Part shown: positions 26,705 through 35,812 of the stretch, piece after piece
Layout: every line of letters begins with the position of its first letter
Numbering within the stretch: position 1 is the first letter of the stretch
Assembly (NCBI GenBank): GCA_021734745.1
Contig: JAIPIK010000005.1
Span: 1-60,668, forward strand
Reading direction: 5' to 3'
Source: Candidatus Altimarinota bacterium
GTDB lineage: Bacteria > Patescibacteriota > Minisyncoccia > Phycocordibacterales > UBA5272
DNA: 60,668 nucleotides
Position numbers and translations under genes: made by a program
The notes under the pieces: model-generated
Told to the model about the DNA's origin: nothing
Seen by the model: the letters and a program-made list of their open reading frames with translations, nothing else
The model's database searches: none

Positions 26705-27112
26705 TTAACGCTTTGACCAAGTTGGTGCCTTACGAGCCTTCTTAAGCCCGAATTTCTTTCTTTCAACTTGTCTTGAATCACGCTTTAGAAAACCAAGTTT
26801 CTTAAGAGTGTTTTTGATGTCCTCATCACGAAGAACAAGAGTACGCGAAAGTCCATGACGAACTGCTTCTGCTTGCGCATGAATACCACCACCCAGAACA
26901 TGAACCGATACGAAAAATTTATCTCCAACTTCAGACTTTGTAATTGCCTCCTGTACGATAGTTTGAAGTTCCTCTGTCACAAAATAATCCTTAAGTTCTT
27001 TGTCATTAACAACAAAAGATGTTTTTGCAGCTGGAGTAATACGAACACGAGCAATTGCAGTCTTGCGACGTCCCACTGCCTCTATGTATCTTTGTTTTGT
27101 TTCTGTAGCCAT
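26705..27112 (-). CDS. rpsI: 30S ribosomal protein S9
   Basis: S9 lies in the small-subunit head, and its basic tail reaches the P-site tRNA. The family marks are clear: YIEAVGRRKTAIARVRI at the start, VHVLGGGIHAQAEAVRHGLSRTL, and the tail ending in WSKR. At 135 residues it is complete. It follows rplM by 15 bases, the usual pair. Confidence 0.97.
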   Translation of the reverse strand: MATETKQRYIEAVGRRKTAIARVRITPAAKTSFVVNDKELKDYFVTEELQTIVQEAITKSEVGDKFFVSVHVLGGGIHAQAEAVRHGLSRTLVLRDEDIKNTLKKLGFLKRDSRQVERKKFGLKKARKAPTWSKR

Positions 27113-27127
27113 ATATTATATAAATTA

Positions 27128-27472
27128 TTATTCTTCTATCACAAGATTTTTCATGCGAATATCTTGAAGTTTGTTTTTTGGAAGCATTCCACGCACAGCG
27201 TGTGTAAGTAGTTCTGAATATCCTTTCTTTTCTACTACATATGAAAGAGGCATCTCCTTAAGTCCTCCTGGGTAACCAGAATATGATTTATGAACACTCA
27301 CTTTCATTTTATTACCAGTAACTTTAATTTTTGAAGCATTAGTAACTTTTACTGAAACTTCAGCTACACGATTTTTTACAAAATGAATACTATTTTTTGC
27401 ATTAAGAAGAGCAGCTACTTCTGTAGCGATTCGTCCTAATGATCTGTCTGTTGCGTCAATAATGTGGTTCAT
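27128..27472 (-). CDS. rplM: 50S ribosomal protein L13
   Basis: L13 is an early assembly protein of the large subunit. The sequence shows IIDATDRSLGRIATEVAALL, the SGYPGGLKEMP loop and VRGMLPKNKL. The ATG at 27472 is chosen over an in-frame TTG at 27490, which would overlap rplQ. The length of about 114 residues is short for L13 (about 140) and the family's usual C-terminal extension is missing. Confidence 0.95.
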   Translation of the reverse strand: MNHIIDATDRSLGRIATEVAALLNAKNSIHFVKNRVAEVSVKVTNASKIKVTGNKMKVSVHKSYSGYPGGLKEMPLSYVVEKKGYSELLTHAVRGMLPKNKLQDIRMKNLVIEE

Positions 27473-27482
27473 AGTAGTAAAA

Positions 27483-27836
27483 TTATACAAATTCGATAAT
27501 GGCTTTTTCAGTACCGTCTGAAATACGTGTAGGAAGTTTCAGAATACGAGTATACCCACCAGTTACTGCTTTATACTTCACAGCATATTCAGCAAATAGT
27601 TTTGAGGTTTCGATATCTTGATTCATGATACGAGACATAATAAGACGACGACGTGATACAGTATCCTCCTTTGCAAGAGTAACCAGCTTCTCAACAAAAG
27701 GACGAATCTCTTTTGCGCGAGCAAGTGTAGTCTCAATGCGTCCATGACGAATTAAATTAACAAGAAGTCCACGCACAAATGCTTTGCGCTCGTTTTTTTC
27801 TCGTCCGAATTTTCTGAATGATTTGTGGTTTTTCAT
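27483..27836 (-). CDS. rplQ: 50S ribosomal protein L17
   Basis: L17 sits near the exit tunnel. The typical patterns are KNHKSFRKFGREKNERKAF, LIRHGRIETTLARAKEIRPFVEKL and the C-terminal GGYTRILKLPTRISDG. It is 117 residues long, normal for L17. It follows rpoA on the same strand, as in most bacteria. Confidence 0.96.
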   Translation of the reverse strand: MKNHKSFRKFGREKNERKAFVRGLLVNLIRHGRIETTLARAKEIRPFVEKLVTLAKEDTVSRRRLIMSRIMNQDIETSKLFAEYAVKYKAVTGGYTRILKLPTRISDGTEKAIIEFV

Positions 27837-27883
27837 ACGTTGTCTGTTTAGTGCTCTACTATATCATGATTTTGCACTTTTTG

Positions 27884-28849
27884 CTATGCTTTTAGTTCAA
27901 GACCAAGGTCAAATAGTGCTTTTTTAATTTCAGTAATACCTTTTTCACCTAGCCCATCAGCTGAAAGCAAATCAGCTTCTGTCTTACGAGCAAGACCCCC
28001 TGCTGTACGAATTGATGCTGTAACAAGTGCATTTTCAGTACGAGTTGATAGTCCTAGGTCTTCAATCTTCACTTTACTTGCATCAGTTAGATCAAGTGAG
28101 TCAGATGAATCGACGATAGGTTCCTGCTTAGCTTCTTTAGGCATGTCAATAACCTCAGCTCTAAATCCTACAATTGATTGAAGCTGTGTAATCATTGTGT
28201 GAATAGAAGATTCAAGAACTTCATGAGGTGTAATTGTCCCATCTGTTTCGATAGAAATACGCAAACGGTTGTGATCTGTTCTGTCACCCACACGCATGTT
28301 CTCAACTTCGTAGCTAGCACGACGGATAGGAGTAAATGATGCATCAAGAACAATAGTTCCGATGTCTGCCTTATCTTTAATTAAAACTTCTCTTGGTACA
28401 TATCCTAGACCCTTCTCAATTGTAATTTCAATTGCTAAGTCCACATCTTTTGAAGTTGACTCACAGATGTATTGGTCCTTATTCATGATTTCAAGTTGTG
28501 AAGGAATTGTTATATCACTTGCAGCAATTGTCCTTGCTCCCTTTATATGGAGAGTTGCTTTTTGAGCATCATCACCATGTAACTTAAAACGAGTCTTCTT
28601 AAGGTTAAGAATAATAGCGATTACATCTTCTTTTATTCCATCAATAGCAGAGAATTCGTGCTTTACACCATCAATTGAAAGTGAAGTTATTGAAGCCCCA
28701 GAAACAGATGAAAGAATAATACGACGTAATGAATTCCCTAAAGTATGTCCATACCCAGGGTATAATCCGTCTATCTCGTACACGCCAGAAGTGGCGTCTT
28801 CTTTAACGATTCTTGGCTTTGAAGGCAAAATGATAGAATGTGAAGACAT
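27884..28849 (-). CDS. rpoA: RNA polymerase alpha subunit
   Basis: Alpha dimerises to start polymerase assembly, and its C-terminal domain contacts promoters and activators. The N-terminal domain shows YPGYGHTLGNSLRRIILSS and the VRREVLIKDKAD-like region (YVPREVLIKDKADIG). The C-terminal HhH domain has IEDLGLSTRTENALVTASIRT. The ATG at 28849 is chosen over the TTG two codons earlier. The length (about 321) is full. The gene lies between rpsD and rplQ. Confidence 0.97.
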   Translation of the reverse strand: MSSHSIILPSKPRIVKEDATSGVYEIDGLYPGYGHTLGNSLRRIILSSVSGASITSLSIDGVKHEFSAIDGIKEDVIAIILNLKKTRFKLHGDDAQKATLHIKGARTIAASDITIPSQLEIMNKDQYICESTSKDVDLAIEITIEKGLGYVPREVLIKDKADIGTIVLDASFTPIRRASYEVENMRVGDRTDHNRLRISIETDGTITPHEVLESSIHTMITQLQSIVGFRAEVIDMPKEAKQEPIVDSSDSLDLTDASKVKIEDLGLSTRTENALVTASIRTAGGLARKTEADLLSADGLGEKGITEIKKALFDLGLELKA

Positions 28850-28993
28850 ATGCAAAATTATGGTCTTAGTTATTAGTTATAGGCACAAAACAATATTGAA
28901 ACTTGAAACACAAACAAATCCCTCTTATAAGTAAAGTTACCCTATTCTAACCCAGAATTGCAAAATATGCAAGTATGTGTTAGTGGATATCCA

Positions 28994-29078
28994 ATTAGAT
29001 TTTAGAGATTAGATTTTAGAAATTAGATATATGTTTTATATTCATCTAAAATCTAACACCTAAAGTCTAAAATCAGAC
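28994..29078. repeat. inverted array of TTAGATTTTAGA-type repeats
   Basis: Two tandem copies of TTAGATTTTAGA-like words face two TCTAAAATCTAA-like words across an AT-rich loop, between rpsD and rpoA. The array can fold into a hairpin and may slow or end transcription. The same words recur at 9544, 30581 and 34923. Confidence 0.6.
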
Positions 29079-29699
29079 TTATCGTGAATAATACTCAAGC
29101 ACCTTCTGAGTATCGAACATTCCCTCAACTTCCCGCACAGAACTTTTAACTTCAGCTGAAAATGTCGCAGGATCCACAGTTAGAACATAACTTGGAGCTG
29201 CAGCAGTTAATTTCTCTGTAAGGTTTTCAAAAACCTTTGCCTTCTTACTACCCTCACGGATAGAGACAACGTCAGATATTTTTGCTTGATAAGAAGCAAC
29301 ATTGATACGACGACCATTAACCAGAATATGACCATGTGATACTAACTGACGAGCAAGTGCGCGAGTATTAGCAAACCCAGCACGGTATACAATGTTATCT
29401 AATCTTGATTCTAGTTCACGTGCGAGTTTAAGTGCAGGTGTAACTGATCCTTCACCTGATTCATGAGATGATGTAGCCCTCTTTACATACATTGAAAATT
29501 GCTTTTCCATAAGACCGTAAGTCACCCTCATCTTTTGTTTTGCTCGAAGTTGCTCTCCGTATTCAGATAAGTTTGAACGATGCTTTCGCTCACTGTCTAA
29601 TTTTCCTGGGGCATAAGGACGTCTTTTGTACGCACACTTCTCACGGCCACATAGTGACTCTCCGAGACGACGACAACTTTTACAGATAATTCTACTCAT
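29079..29699 (-). CDS. rpsD: 30S ribosomal protein S4
   Basis: S4 is a primary 16S-binding protein and can regulate its operon. The N-terminus has four cysteines of zinc-ribbon type (CKSCRRLGESLCGREKC). The S4 RNA-binding domain follows (LDNIVYRAGFANTRALARQLVSHGHILVNGRRI). The length (206) is normal. It lies between rpsK and rpoA. Confidence 0.97.
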   Translation of the reverse strand: MSRIICKSCRRLGESLCGREKCAYKRRPYAPGKLDSERKHRSNLSEYGEQLRAKQKMRVTYGLMEKQFSMYVKRATSSHESGEGSVTPALKLARELESRLDNIVYRAGFANTRALARQLVSHGHILVNGRRINVASYQAKISDVVSIREGSKKAKVFENLTEKLTAAAPSYVLTVDPATFSAEVKSSVREVEGMFDTQKVLEYYSR

Positions 29700-29718
29700 A
29701 TATTTTTATAATTTATTA

Positions 29719-30153
29719 TTAAACGTGACGAGGCTTACGCGGCTTTGGTCCATTATGTGGAACTGGTGTCTTGTCGATAATAGAGACTACATCAACTCCA
29801 AAAGTTGAAAAGCCTCTAATGGCTGATTCACGGCCAGAACCAACACCTTTTACCACAACAGCTACCTCCTTTATTCCTACCTGTTGAGCTTTCTCACCGA
29901 TAAGCTCTCCGATTTTTGAAGCAGCAAAAGGAGTTCCTTTCTTTGCACCTTTGAATCCAAGAGATCCTGATGAAGACCATGCCAAAATATTACCAGACTT
30001 GTCTGAAAGTGAAAGACGAGTGTTGTTGTATGAAGATTCAACATAAAGAACACCTTCAACAATTTTCTTCTTGATTACTTTAGCAAGTGAACGTGCCTTT
30101 AGGGCACTATCCACACCAGAACTATTCTTTTTTACTATTCGTTTCTTTCCCAT
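29719..30153 (-). CDS. rpsK: 30S ribosomal protein S11
   Basis: S11 lines the platform and mRNA exit. The core shows YVESSYNNTRLSLSDKSGNILAWSSSGSLGFKGAKKGTPFA and the end VSIIDKTPVPHNGPKPRKPR. At 144 residues it has a somewhat longer basic N-terminus than usual. The neighbouring gene order is rpsM-rpsK-rpsD. Confidence 0.97.
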   Translation of the reverse strand: MGKKRIVKKNSSGVDSALKARSLAKVIKKKIVEGVLYVESSYNNTRLSLSDKSGNILAWSSSGSLGFKGAKKGTPFAASKIGELIGEKAQQVGIKEVAVVVKGVGSGRESAIRGFSTFGVDVVSIIDKTPVPHNGPKPRKPRHV

Positions 30154-30175
30154 AATGATTTTATAATATTAATTT

Positions 30176-30556
30176 TTAGGTCTTTTCAGTCTTACGGCGT
30201 CCACTACCCATAGTACGACGAACGTTTCCACGCACTGTTCTACTATTTGTTTTTGTACGCTGACCACGAGCTGGTAAATGCTTAATGTGTCTTACCCCTC
30301 TGTATGCCTTAATATCTTTAAGACGCTTGATGTGTTGCTGCGTCTCACGCTTTAGGTCTCCTTCTGTTTTAAAAAGTTCAATTTCACGACGGATTAGATT
30401 TTCTTCATCTGCAGTAAGTGCAGTAGTCTTCATTCCAACATCTAAACCACATTTTTCTATAATTTTTATAGCACGAGGACGTCCGACACCATACACTGCT
30501 GTAAGAGCAATTTCTAGACGTTTATTTTCTGGGAGATTTATACCTGAGATACGCAT
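30176..30556 (-). CDS. rpsM: 30S ribosomal protein S13
   Basis: S13 is in the head and touches the large subunit and P-site tRNA. The N-terminus MRISGINLPENKRLEIALT, the helix-hairpin-helix VYGVGRPRAIKI and the tail RGVRHIKHLPARGQRTKTNSRTVRG are typical. At 126 residues it is complete. Confidence 0.97.
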   Translation of the reverse strand: MRISGINLPENKRLEIALTAVYGVGRPRAIKIIEKCGLDVGMKTTALTADEENLIRREIELFKTEGDLKRETQQHIKRLKDIKAYRGVRHIKHLPARGQRTKTNSRTVRGNVRRTMGSGRRKTEKT

Positions 30557-30580
30557 ATAATTAGTTGGTGGATTTTAAAT

Positions 30581-30598
30581 GTTAGACTTTAGATAATT
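30581..30598. repeat. single TTAGACTTTAGAT repeat word
   Basis: A single copy of the dispersed TTAGA(T/C)TTTAGAT word lies between rpmJ and rpsM. Compare the longer arrays at 9544, 28994 and 34923. Confidence 0.45.
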
Positions 30599-30612
30599 CG
30601 AATATAATTCAT

Positions 30613-30726
30613 TTATCCTTGAGCTTGCTTATGCTTAGGATTCTCACAAATAACACGAAGAACACCGCCGCGTTTTAGCATCTGACACTTTGAACAAATT
30701 GTCTTTACTGATGATCTTACTTTCAT
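30613..30726 (-). CDS. rpmJ: 50S ribosomal protein L36
   Basis: A 37-residue frame reads [20 protein letters not shown] and continues to [13 protein letters not shown]. This is bacterial L36 with its zinc ligands CxxC, then C and H. It lies between infA and rpsM on the same strand, the standard place for rpmJ, and is too short for usual frame filters. Confidence 0.95.
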   Translation of the reverse strand: MKVRSSVKTICSKCQMLKRGGVLRVICENPKHKQAQG

Positions 30727-30872
30727 GAGAAATATGGGGAGTATTATACTATAATTTAATAAATAATGCAAACATAAGAGTTTAAAGTCGTAAAGTTTAT
30801 AAAGTAACTTAGAATAAAAATAATTAAATTATATTTGTGTCTACTGCTAATTTATAAACTTTCTAACCCTAA

Positions 30873-31085
30873 TTACATCCTCTTAATAATTCTTCCTTTT
30901 CCTCCGTATGGATCAATCTGTACGGTGACTTTATCACCAACCAGAACCTTTATTTTGTGAATACGCATACGTCCACCAAGATATGAGATTAATACTTTAC
31001 CATTCGCTAATTCTACTCGAAATAGAGTGCTAGGAAGCGCCTCTATAACACGTCCTTCAATAGTTTCAATATCAGTTTCGTCCAT
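30873..31085 (-). CDS. infA: translation initiation factor IF-1
   Basis: IF-1 binds the A site during initiation. The single OB-fold reads IEGRVIEALPSTLFRVELANG, then LISYLGGRMRIHKIKVLVGD and VTVQIDPYGGKGRIIKR. The 70-residue length is normal. It leads the rpmJ-rpsM-rpsK-rpsD-rpoA group. Confidence 0.97.
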   Translation of the reverse strand: MDETDIETIEGRVIEALPSTLFRVELANGKVLISYLGGRMRIHKIKVLVGDKVTVQIDPYGGKGRIIKRM

Positions 31086-31129
31086 ATGTTAGTAACTTAG
31101 TATAACAGAAATATGTACTATTATCAATG

Positions 31130-32554
31130 CTAACGCTTAGGAAGTGACTCAACAATTGCAATTTTGTTATTATTATCTGGGAAAGTTGATAGCCAGAGTG
31201 GTGAGAAACTAATTTCTGCACCTTGTATTGTTGTTACACCCTTCATAAGAGCTTGAAATTCATCTCGTTTTTTACCACTAACTATCTCCTTAATACCATC
31301 ATTGTCACTTACCCATATTACCCTTGGTTTACCTTCAACCAAAATAGCTAGAGTTGTACTGGATGCGATTTTATCTGCATCTCTTCGTGTGTACGTAAGT
31401 GTCTCCGTATAACCTAGGCGAACTGGTTCATCTTTGTAGTCACGAAGATTTTTTGCTACTGATTGTGCTAATTTTGAAGCATCTGCAAGAATTAGATAAC
31501 CGGTAGCCCTTGCTTCATATGTTCCTGTTGTCCCATTTAAAACTTCAATTTCATTGTCTATGTAAGTAACCTCAGATGCCCCATATAATCCTATATACCC
31601 TTCTTTATTTATTTTCATAAGATTAGCCTTAACCTCTTGAGCTAGCTCTAACGCCAATTCATCTTTTGCAGCATTAATATCTGAAAGAGAAGCAGACGAA
31701 ACATTACCTGAAGCACCTCCCACTATTGAACCTTTTCCTCGTGCATAAAATCCACTTTCTCTTAATGTCCCCTTGAAACCAACAATTGTAAAATCAGTAA
31801 CCGGTGTATTATATGATGCTCCATTACTATCTGCATAAACAGTTGCTTCTACACTGCCCGGAGTATCACCTTTTTTACCTGGTACTGTTACTGATTGATT
31901 GATTCTGTAGATTTTACCAGCAGTTGATTCTAATCTTGTGTTTTTTATCAGTTTTTGTGGAGATGAATCATAATTATTATAAATAATAACAACACCCGAG
32001 GCTTTTGATTCTACCTTCTTTGACTCGGAAAGAGCTAAAGTTTTACTTTTTGTTGAAGATGACGTCACAACTATATATGGAACACTTGCAGCATCAGATT
32101 CATTTTTTGAAAATGAAATTGTCTTATTAAAATCAGTAATGTCTTTATATTTTGGAACAATAGTTACAGTCGCACTATCAAAAACATATGTAAATAATCC
32201 CGCAACAACTGCAAAAACAATAATTACTCCTATAAATATCCACGTCCCCATGGAGTTGTCACGTCTAGGTCGTCTTGTGTTTGGATTTATATCCCCAGTT
32301 CTTCTATTTGGTCTTTCCTCTTCATACTCCTCCTCGAAATCATCTTCGCGCCTAACGTCATCCATTCTTCTACGTGGGTACATATCCATATCATTCACGT
32401 TACGACGTGAGCGTCTAACAGGTATTTGAACGTGTCCGTTTTCACGCTCATCATAATCTTCTCGCTCATATGAACGAGTTTCAAATTGCTCAACACGAGA
32501 ATTGAGGTCTTTATTAGAGCTTGAACGAGTGTATGGTTTGCGAATGTCGTGCAT
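31130..32554 (-). CDS. single-pass membrane protein with baseplate-J-like outer region
   Basis: The first 100 residues are a disordered, Arg/Asp/Glu-rich cytoplasmic tail. A membrane helix follows (WIFIGVIIVFAVVAGLFTYVF, about 105-127), then a long outer region. That region has the repeating beta units seen in baseplate J-like domains of CPR proteins (for example the segment with PGKKGDTPGSVEATVYADSNG). A role in a cell-envelope structure is likely, but not shown. Its start overlaps the gene before it by 41 bases in another frame, so the two are probably coupled. Confidence 0.85.
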   Translation of the reverse strand: MHDIRKPYTRSSSNKDLNSRVEQFETRSYEREDYDERENGHVQIPVRRSRRNVNDMDMYPRRRMDDVRREDDFEEEYEEERPNRRTGDINPNTRRPRRDNSMGTWIFIGVIIVFAVVAGLFTYVFDSATVTIVPKYKDITDFNKTISFSKNESDAASVPYIVVTSSSTKSKTLALSESKKVESKASGVVIIYNNYDSSPQKLIKNTRLESTAGKIYRINQSVTVPGKKGDTPGSVEATVYADSNGASYNTPVTDFTIVGFKGTLRESGFYARGKGSIVGGASGNVSSASLSDINAAKDELALELAQEVKANLMKINKEGYIGLYGASEVTYIDNEIEVLNGTTGTYEARATGYLILADASKLAQSVAKNLRDYKDEPVRLGYTETLTYTRRDADKIASSTTLAILVEGKPRVIWVSDNDGIKEIVSGKKRDEFQALMKGVTTIQGAEISFSPLWLSTFPDNNNKIAIVESLPKR

Positions 32555-32906
32555 ATGAAAGAGGAACGTCGATTATACCTTCTAGTGTAACACTTATTGG
32601 CGCTCCGCTAGTATAGAACTGTGTATAAGAAGCGTTTTCAATAACTTCACCTGTCCACCTTGCGTATCGCGGTGATACCAATTTGAAATCAGTTGGTATT
32701 CTGTCATGAAGAGAAATGAATTCTAATGTGTATAAAATACCATCAATAAACTTTGATGCCGCAATTATACTCATTCCTTCCGCCTCAATATGCTTATAAC
32801 CAATAGGGTGTGTATGAGAGATAAGGACTTGATCATCAACCATATAGCTGATGAGTGTAGATGTATCACCTACTGCAATACTTAGAAATGGTTTTGTATC
32901 ACTCAT
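32514..32906 (-). CDS. conserved hypothetical protein, 130 residues
   Basis: The protein is soluble, with an alternating beta pattern at the start (FLSIAVGDTSTLISYMVDDQVLI) that resembles the first strands of actin-like or RNase H-like folds. The rest is too divergent to assign. It overlaps the following baseplate-J-like membrane protein gene by 41 bases and lies just downstream of alaS, on the same strand. It may work with the membrane protein. Confidence 0.7.
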   Translation of the reverse strand: MSDTKPFLSIAVGDTSTLISYMVDDQVLISHTHPIGYKHIEAEGMSIIAASKFIDGILYTLEFISLHDRIPTDFKLVSPRYARWTGEVIENASYTQFYTSGAPISVTLEGIIDVPLSYARHSQTIHSFKL

Positions 32907-32987
32907 GCATATAGTATATAGCTAATGGCTAATAGTTGGTAGTAATTAATACACAAAAATCATATTAATTGATTAATTAATATAATA

Positions 32988-34916
32988 CTAACTAAGTGTC
33001 GCTTTAATTCGGCGGACCCCAGCTGACACTGCTTCTTCTTTTATAATTTTAAATTCTCCAAGGCATCCAGTATTAGTTATATGAGGACCGCCACATAATT
33101 CAAGTGAGAATAGTTTTTCGTCACCACGGTTTTCACCTTCTCCTATTTTATAAATTGAAACTTTTTCTCCATACTTATCTCCAAACAATCCAATAGCTCC
33201 TTTATTTTTTGCTTCTTCAAAAGTTGTATCTTCACGAACAACTGGTAAATCTTGTGAAATTTTCTCATTAACAATCTCCTCAACTCTTTTCTTTTGCTCG
33301 TCTGTCATTTTTTCATTATAAGAAAAGTCGAAACGTAATCTTTCTCCAGTTATATTAGAGCCTTTTTGATTTACATCTTCACCTAATACTATTTTCAAAG
33401 CTTGATGTAATAAATGTGTAGCTGTATGATACTTTACTTCCATTTCACCATCTCCACCTAATCCACCTTTGAACTTACCCGCACTTGCAGTACGAGACAA
33501 TGCCTTATGTTCTTCAATTTTCATTTCAACAATTTGCATATTAATGTTCAAACCTCTTTCTTTTGCTAACTCTTGTACTAATTCAATTGGAAAACCATAA
33601 GTAGTCACCAAATCAAAAACTGCCTGACTAACTAAAGTTTTTTCCATAAAATCTCCCTCATATCCGAACAAGACGACTCTTTCGAACTGTTTCATTCCTT
33701 TATCAAGAGTTACTCTGAATTTTGATTCTTCTCTATCTAATTCACCTAAAATAAATTCACTTTTTTCATCTAAATTTTTATATTCATTTTTATAAGTATT
33801 AATATACGTTTCTGCCACTTCTCTTGTAAAAGATTCATTAATACCCAAGTCGCGTGCAAATCTAACAGAACGACGAATAAGTCTACGAACAAAATACATC
33901 TGGTCTTTATTTCCTGGAACTATACCATCACCAATTAGGAATGTTGCAGCACGAATGTGATCGAGAATAACACGCATTGCATAAGTAATCTTTTCATCAT
34001 CTCCGTAACTTTTTCCACTTTTATTTATAAGTAATTTTTTTGCTTCATCAAATACATCTATATTAAACATATCGTCGTCATTACGAACTGCTGCAGTTAT
34101 ACGCTCAAGACCTCCACCAAAGTCAACATTCTGTTGTGGAAGTTCTACGAATCCTGGTATTCCATCTCTTGCAATAGTTTTTTTATATTGCATGAATACA
34201 TTATTTCCAATTTCCATAAATCGTCCACAGTCACAATTCACATGACATTTATTTTCGGCATACTTCGAGTTCTTGTGAATATTTTTTTTATCTGTCGGGT
34301 CAAAATCATAAAACATTTCAGAATCTGGTCCACCTGGCTCACCATCTGGCATATTAGCTGGTACTCCAGAACGACTCCACCAATTCTTTTTTTCTCCATA
34401 ATAAAAAATATGTTCTCCTGATTTCATTCCATCTAATTCTGGATTTTCTCCTATACCAACAGCGATTCCATTTTTTAAGAATAACTTTTGCCACAACTCT
34501 GCAGAAAATGTATCTTTTGGTACACCCAGCTCTTCATTACCCTTGAAACATGTTATATAAAAATTATTAGGGTCAAGCTTCAATTCATTAATAAGAAAAT
34601 TCCACATCATGGTTATTTGCTCTTCTTTAAAATAATCTCCAAATGACCAATTACCTAACATTTCAAAAAACGTTGTGTGACGATTATCACCAACTTCATC
34701 TATATCTTGGGCACGAAAACATTTCTGACTATCTACAATTCTTTTACCAAGTGGATGAGATTCACCTAAAAGATAAGGAAGCATCGGCTGCATACCAGAA
34801 CCAGTAAAGAGTGTAGTTGCATCATTTTCTGGCACAAGAGATGATGAAGCGATAATACTATGATTATGCTTTTTAAAATATTCTAAATATTTTGTGCGAA
34901 TTTCATTCGTTGTCAT
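32988..34916 (-). CDS. alaS: alanyl-tRNA synthetase, short form without C-Ala domain
   Basis: This class II synthetase charges tRNA-Ala and edits misacylated tRNA. The catalytic domain starts EIRTKYLEYFKKHNHSI and has FFEMLGNWSFGDYFKEE. The editing domain keeps HTATHLLHQ and CGGPH, the zinc-binding pairs. The protein ends at residue 642, directly after the editing domain, while most bacterial AlaRS is about 870 residues with a coiled coil and C-Ala domain. The shortening seems genuine because no frameshift or continuing frame is seen. Confidence 0.95.
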   Translation of the reverse strand: MTTNEIRTKYLEYFKKHNHSIIASSSLVPENDATTLFTGSGMQPMLPYLLGESHPLGKRIVDSQKCFRAQDIDEVGDNRHTTFFEMLGNWSFGDYFKEEQITMMWNFLINELKLDPNNFYITCFKGNEELGVPKDTFSAELWQKLFLKNGIAVGIGENPELDGMKSGEHIFYYGEKKNWWSRSGVPANMPDGEPGGPDSEMFYDFDPTDKKNIHKNSKYAENKCHVNCDCGRFMEIGNNVFMQYKKTIARDGIPGFVELPQQNVDFGGGLERITAAVRNDDDMFNIDVFDEAKKLLINKSGKSYGDDEKITYAMRVILDHIRAATFLIGDGIVPGNKDQMYFVRRLIRRSVRFARDLGINESFTREVAETYINTYKNEYKNLDEKSEFILGELDREESKFRVTLDKGMKQFERVVLFGYEGDFMEKTLVSQAVFDLVTTYGFPIELVQELAKERGLNINMQIVEMKIEEHKALSRTASAGKFKGGLGGDGEMEVKYHTATHLLHQALKIVLGEDVNQKGSNITGERLRFDFSYNEKMTDEQKKRVEEIVNEKISQDLPVVREDTTFEEAKNKGAIGLFGDKYGEKVSIYKIGEGENRGDEKLFSLELCGGPHITNTGCLGEFKIIKEEAVSAGVRRIKATLS

Positions 34917-34922
34917 TTTGGT

Positions 34923-34954
34923 AGATATTAGATTTTAGAAATTAGACTTTAGAT
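34923..34954. repeat. dispersed TTAGATTTTAGA-type repeat
   Basis: Two tandem words, TTAGATTTTAGA and TTAGACTTTAGA, lie just upstream of alaS. They are related to those at 9544, 28994 and 30581. Confidence 0.55.
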
Positions 34955-35013
34955 AAACCTATAAACGGTAATTATTTGATTATACAGGAAAAATTGCATT
35001 TAAAAAATAGTAA

Positions 35014-35045
35014 ATACAAAAGACGCCTTCTTGCGAAAGCGCCTT
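35014..35045 (-). terminator. intrinsic terminator of the 87-residue gene
   Basis: On the minus strand CGCTTTC-GCAA-GAAGGCG (a GNRA-type loop) is followed by TCTTTTG. It lies about 25 bases after the stop at 35066. Confidence 0.8.
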
Positions 35046-35065
35046 AATCTGACTTTGGTCGATGA

Positions 35066-35329
35066 CTATGCTGTCATCATGCCATGGATGGTTTCCCTGC
35101 GACTCTTGTGAAGCTCGCGTTTTTGATGATGTGTGTGTTCAAGCCGCGTTATTTCACTTTTTTTCTCCAGCGTCCCACCTTGGCAACGACATACCAGCTT
35201 CGTCAGCTGAGCAGTTTTCTTTTTTGCCAACTCCGCTTCCATCTTGACGAAGTCGTAGTTTTCGCGACGCCCACCGCAGCCACAAGCTGCAGCAATCATT
35301 CCACCGATGATGCAAATTTCAATCGTCAT
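35066..35329 (-). CDS. small protein with N-terminal hydrophobic Cys-rich segment, 87 residues
   Basis: Residues 3-18 (IEICIIGGMIAAACGC) are hydrophobic with several cysteines and could be a short membrane segment or lipid attachment site. The rest is charged, with a second CxC and a His-rich end. No family is recognised. Expression signals are complete: promoter, SD (GGGGGAT before the ATG) and terminator. Confidence 0.75.
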   Translation of the reverse strand: MTIEICIIGGMIAAACGCGGRRENYDFVKMEAELAKKKTAQLTKLVCRCQGGTLEKKSEITRLEHTHHQKRELHKSRRETIHGMMTA

Positions 35330-35375
35330 CTTATCCCCCTTTTAAACATTATAAAGGACTACACTTACTAGATAT

Positions 35376-35404
35376 AGTATAGCATAATACTGACTAATTG
35401 TCAA
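35376..35404 (-). promoter_or_regulatory. sigma70-like promoter
   Basis: On the minus strand, TTGACA (35399-35404) and TATACT (35376-35381) are exactly 17 bases apart, about 46 bases before the ATG at 35329. Confidence 0.85.
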
Positions 35405-35544
35405 TAGCTATAAATATATCTAATTATGTAAGTCTAATCCTTAAAAATATCAAAATCCACTAACTTATCCCCTTTTTATACAATTTATTTCGAATGTGAT
35501 AGTATTTGAATATATTTCAATTTATATTTGTAAAGGTGAAAAGC

Positions 35545-35775
35545 ATGTTCGTTACATTATTACCGGGATGTTCAAGTGGACACAAGCATGTGCTTGTTGT
35601 TGAAGAATCTCTTAACTCTATTATTCTTGAACTTCACAATAGAGAAAAGGGAAATGAATCTGATGCGAAATATTTTCTTCCTCTTCCTGAATCTCATCCA
35701 CTAATTGAGGCAATATTCAAAGACAATAATCGATTACGTGTAGAAAAAGCTGAAATAAGAAAAAATTCGGTGTAA
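35545..35775 (+). CDS. hypothetical small protein, 76 residues
   Basis: The start at the internal ATG (35545) is chosen because AAAGGTG lies eight bases before it; an earlier in-frame start has no SD. The protein is soluble and charged, with a short CSSGHK segment near the N-terminus. No family is recognised. It ends 38 bases before a strong terminator that has a near-twin 1 kb further on. Confidence 0.7.
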   Translation: MFVTLLPGCSSGHKHVLVVEESLNSIILELHNREKGNESDAKYFLPLPESHPLIEAIFKDNNRLRVEKAEIRKNSV

Positions 35776-35812
35776 CTTTGGCTGATTTCCGAACTGTCCC
35801 AGCACACTAATC

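Noticed and set aside
35545-35775. Lipoprotein signal LPGC in the 76-residue protein
   Set aside because: Only seven residues precede the cysteine, too short for a signal peptide with a hydrophobic core.
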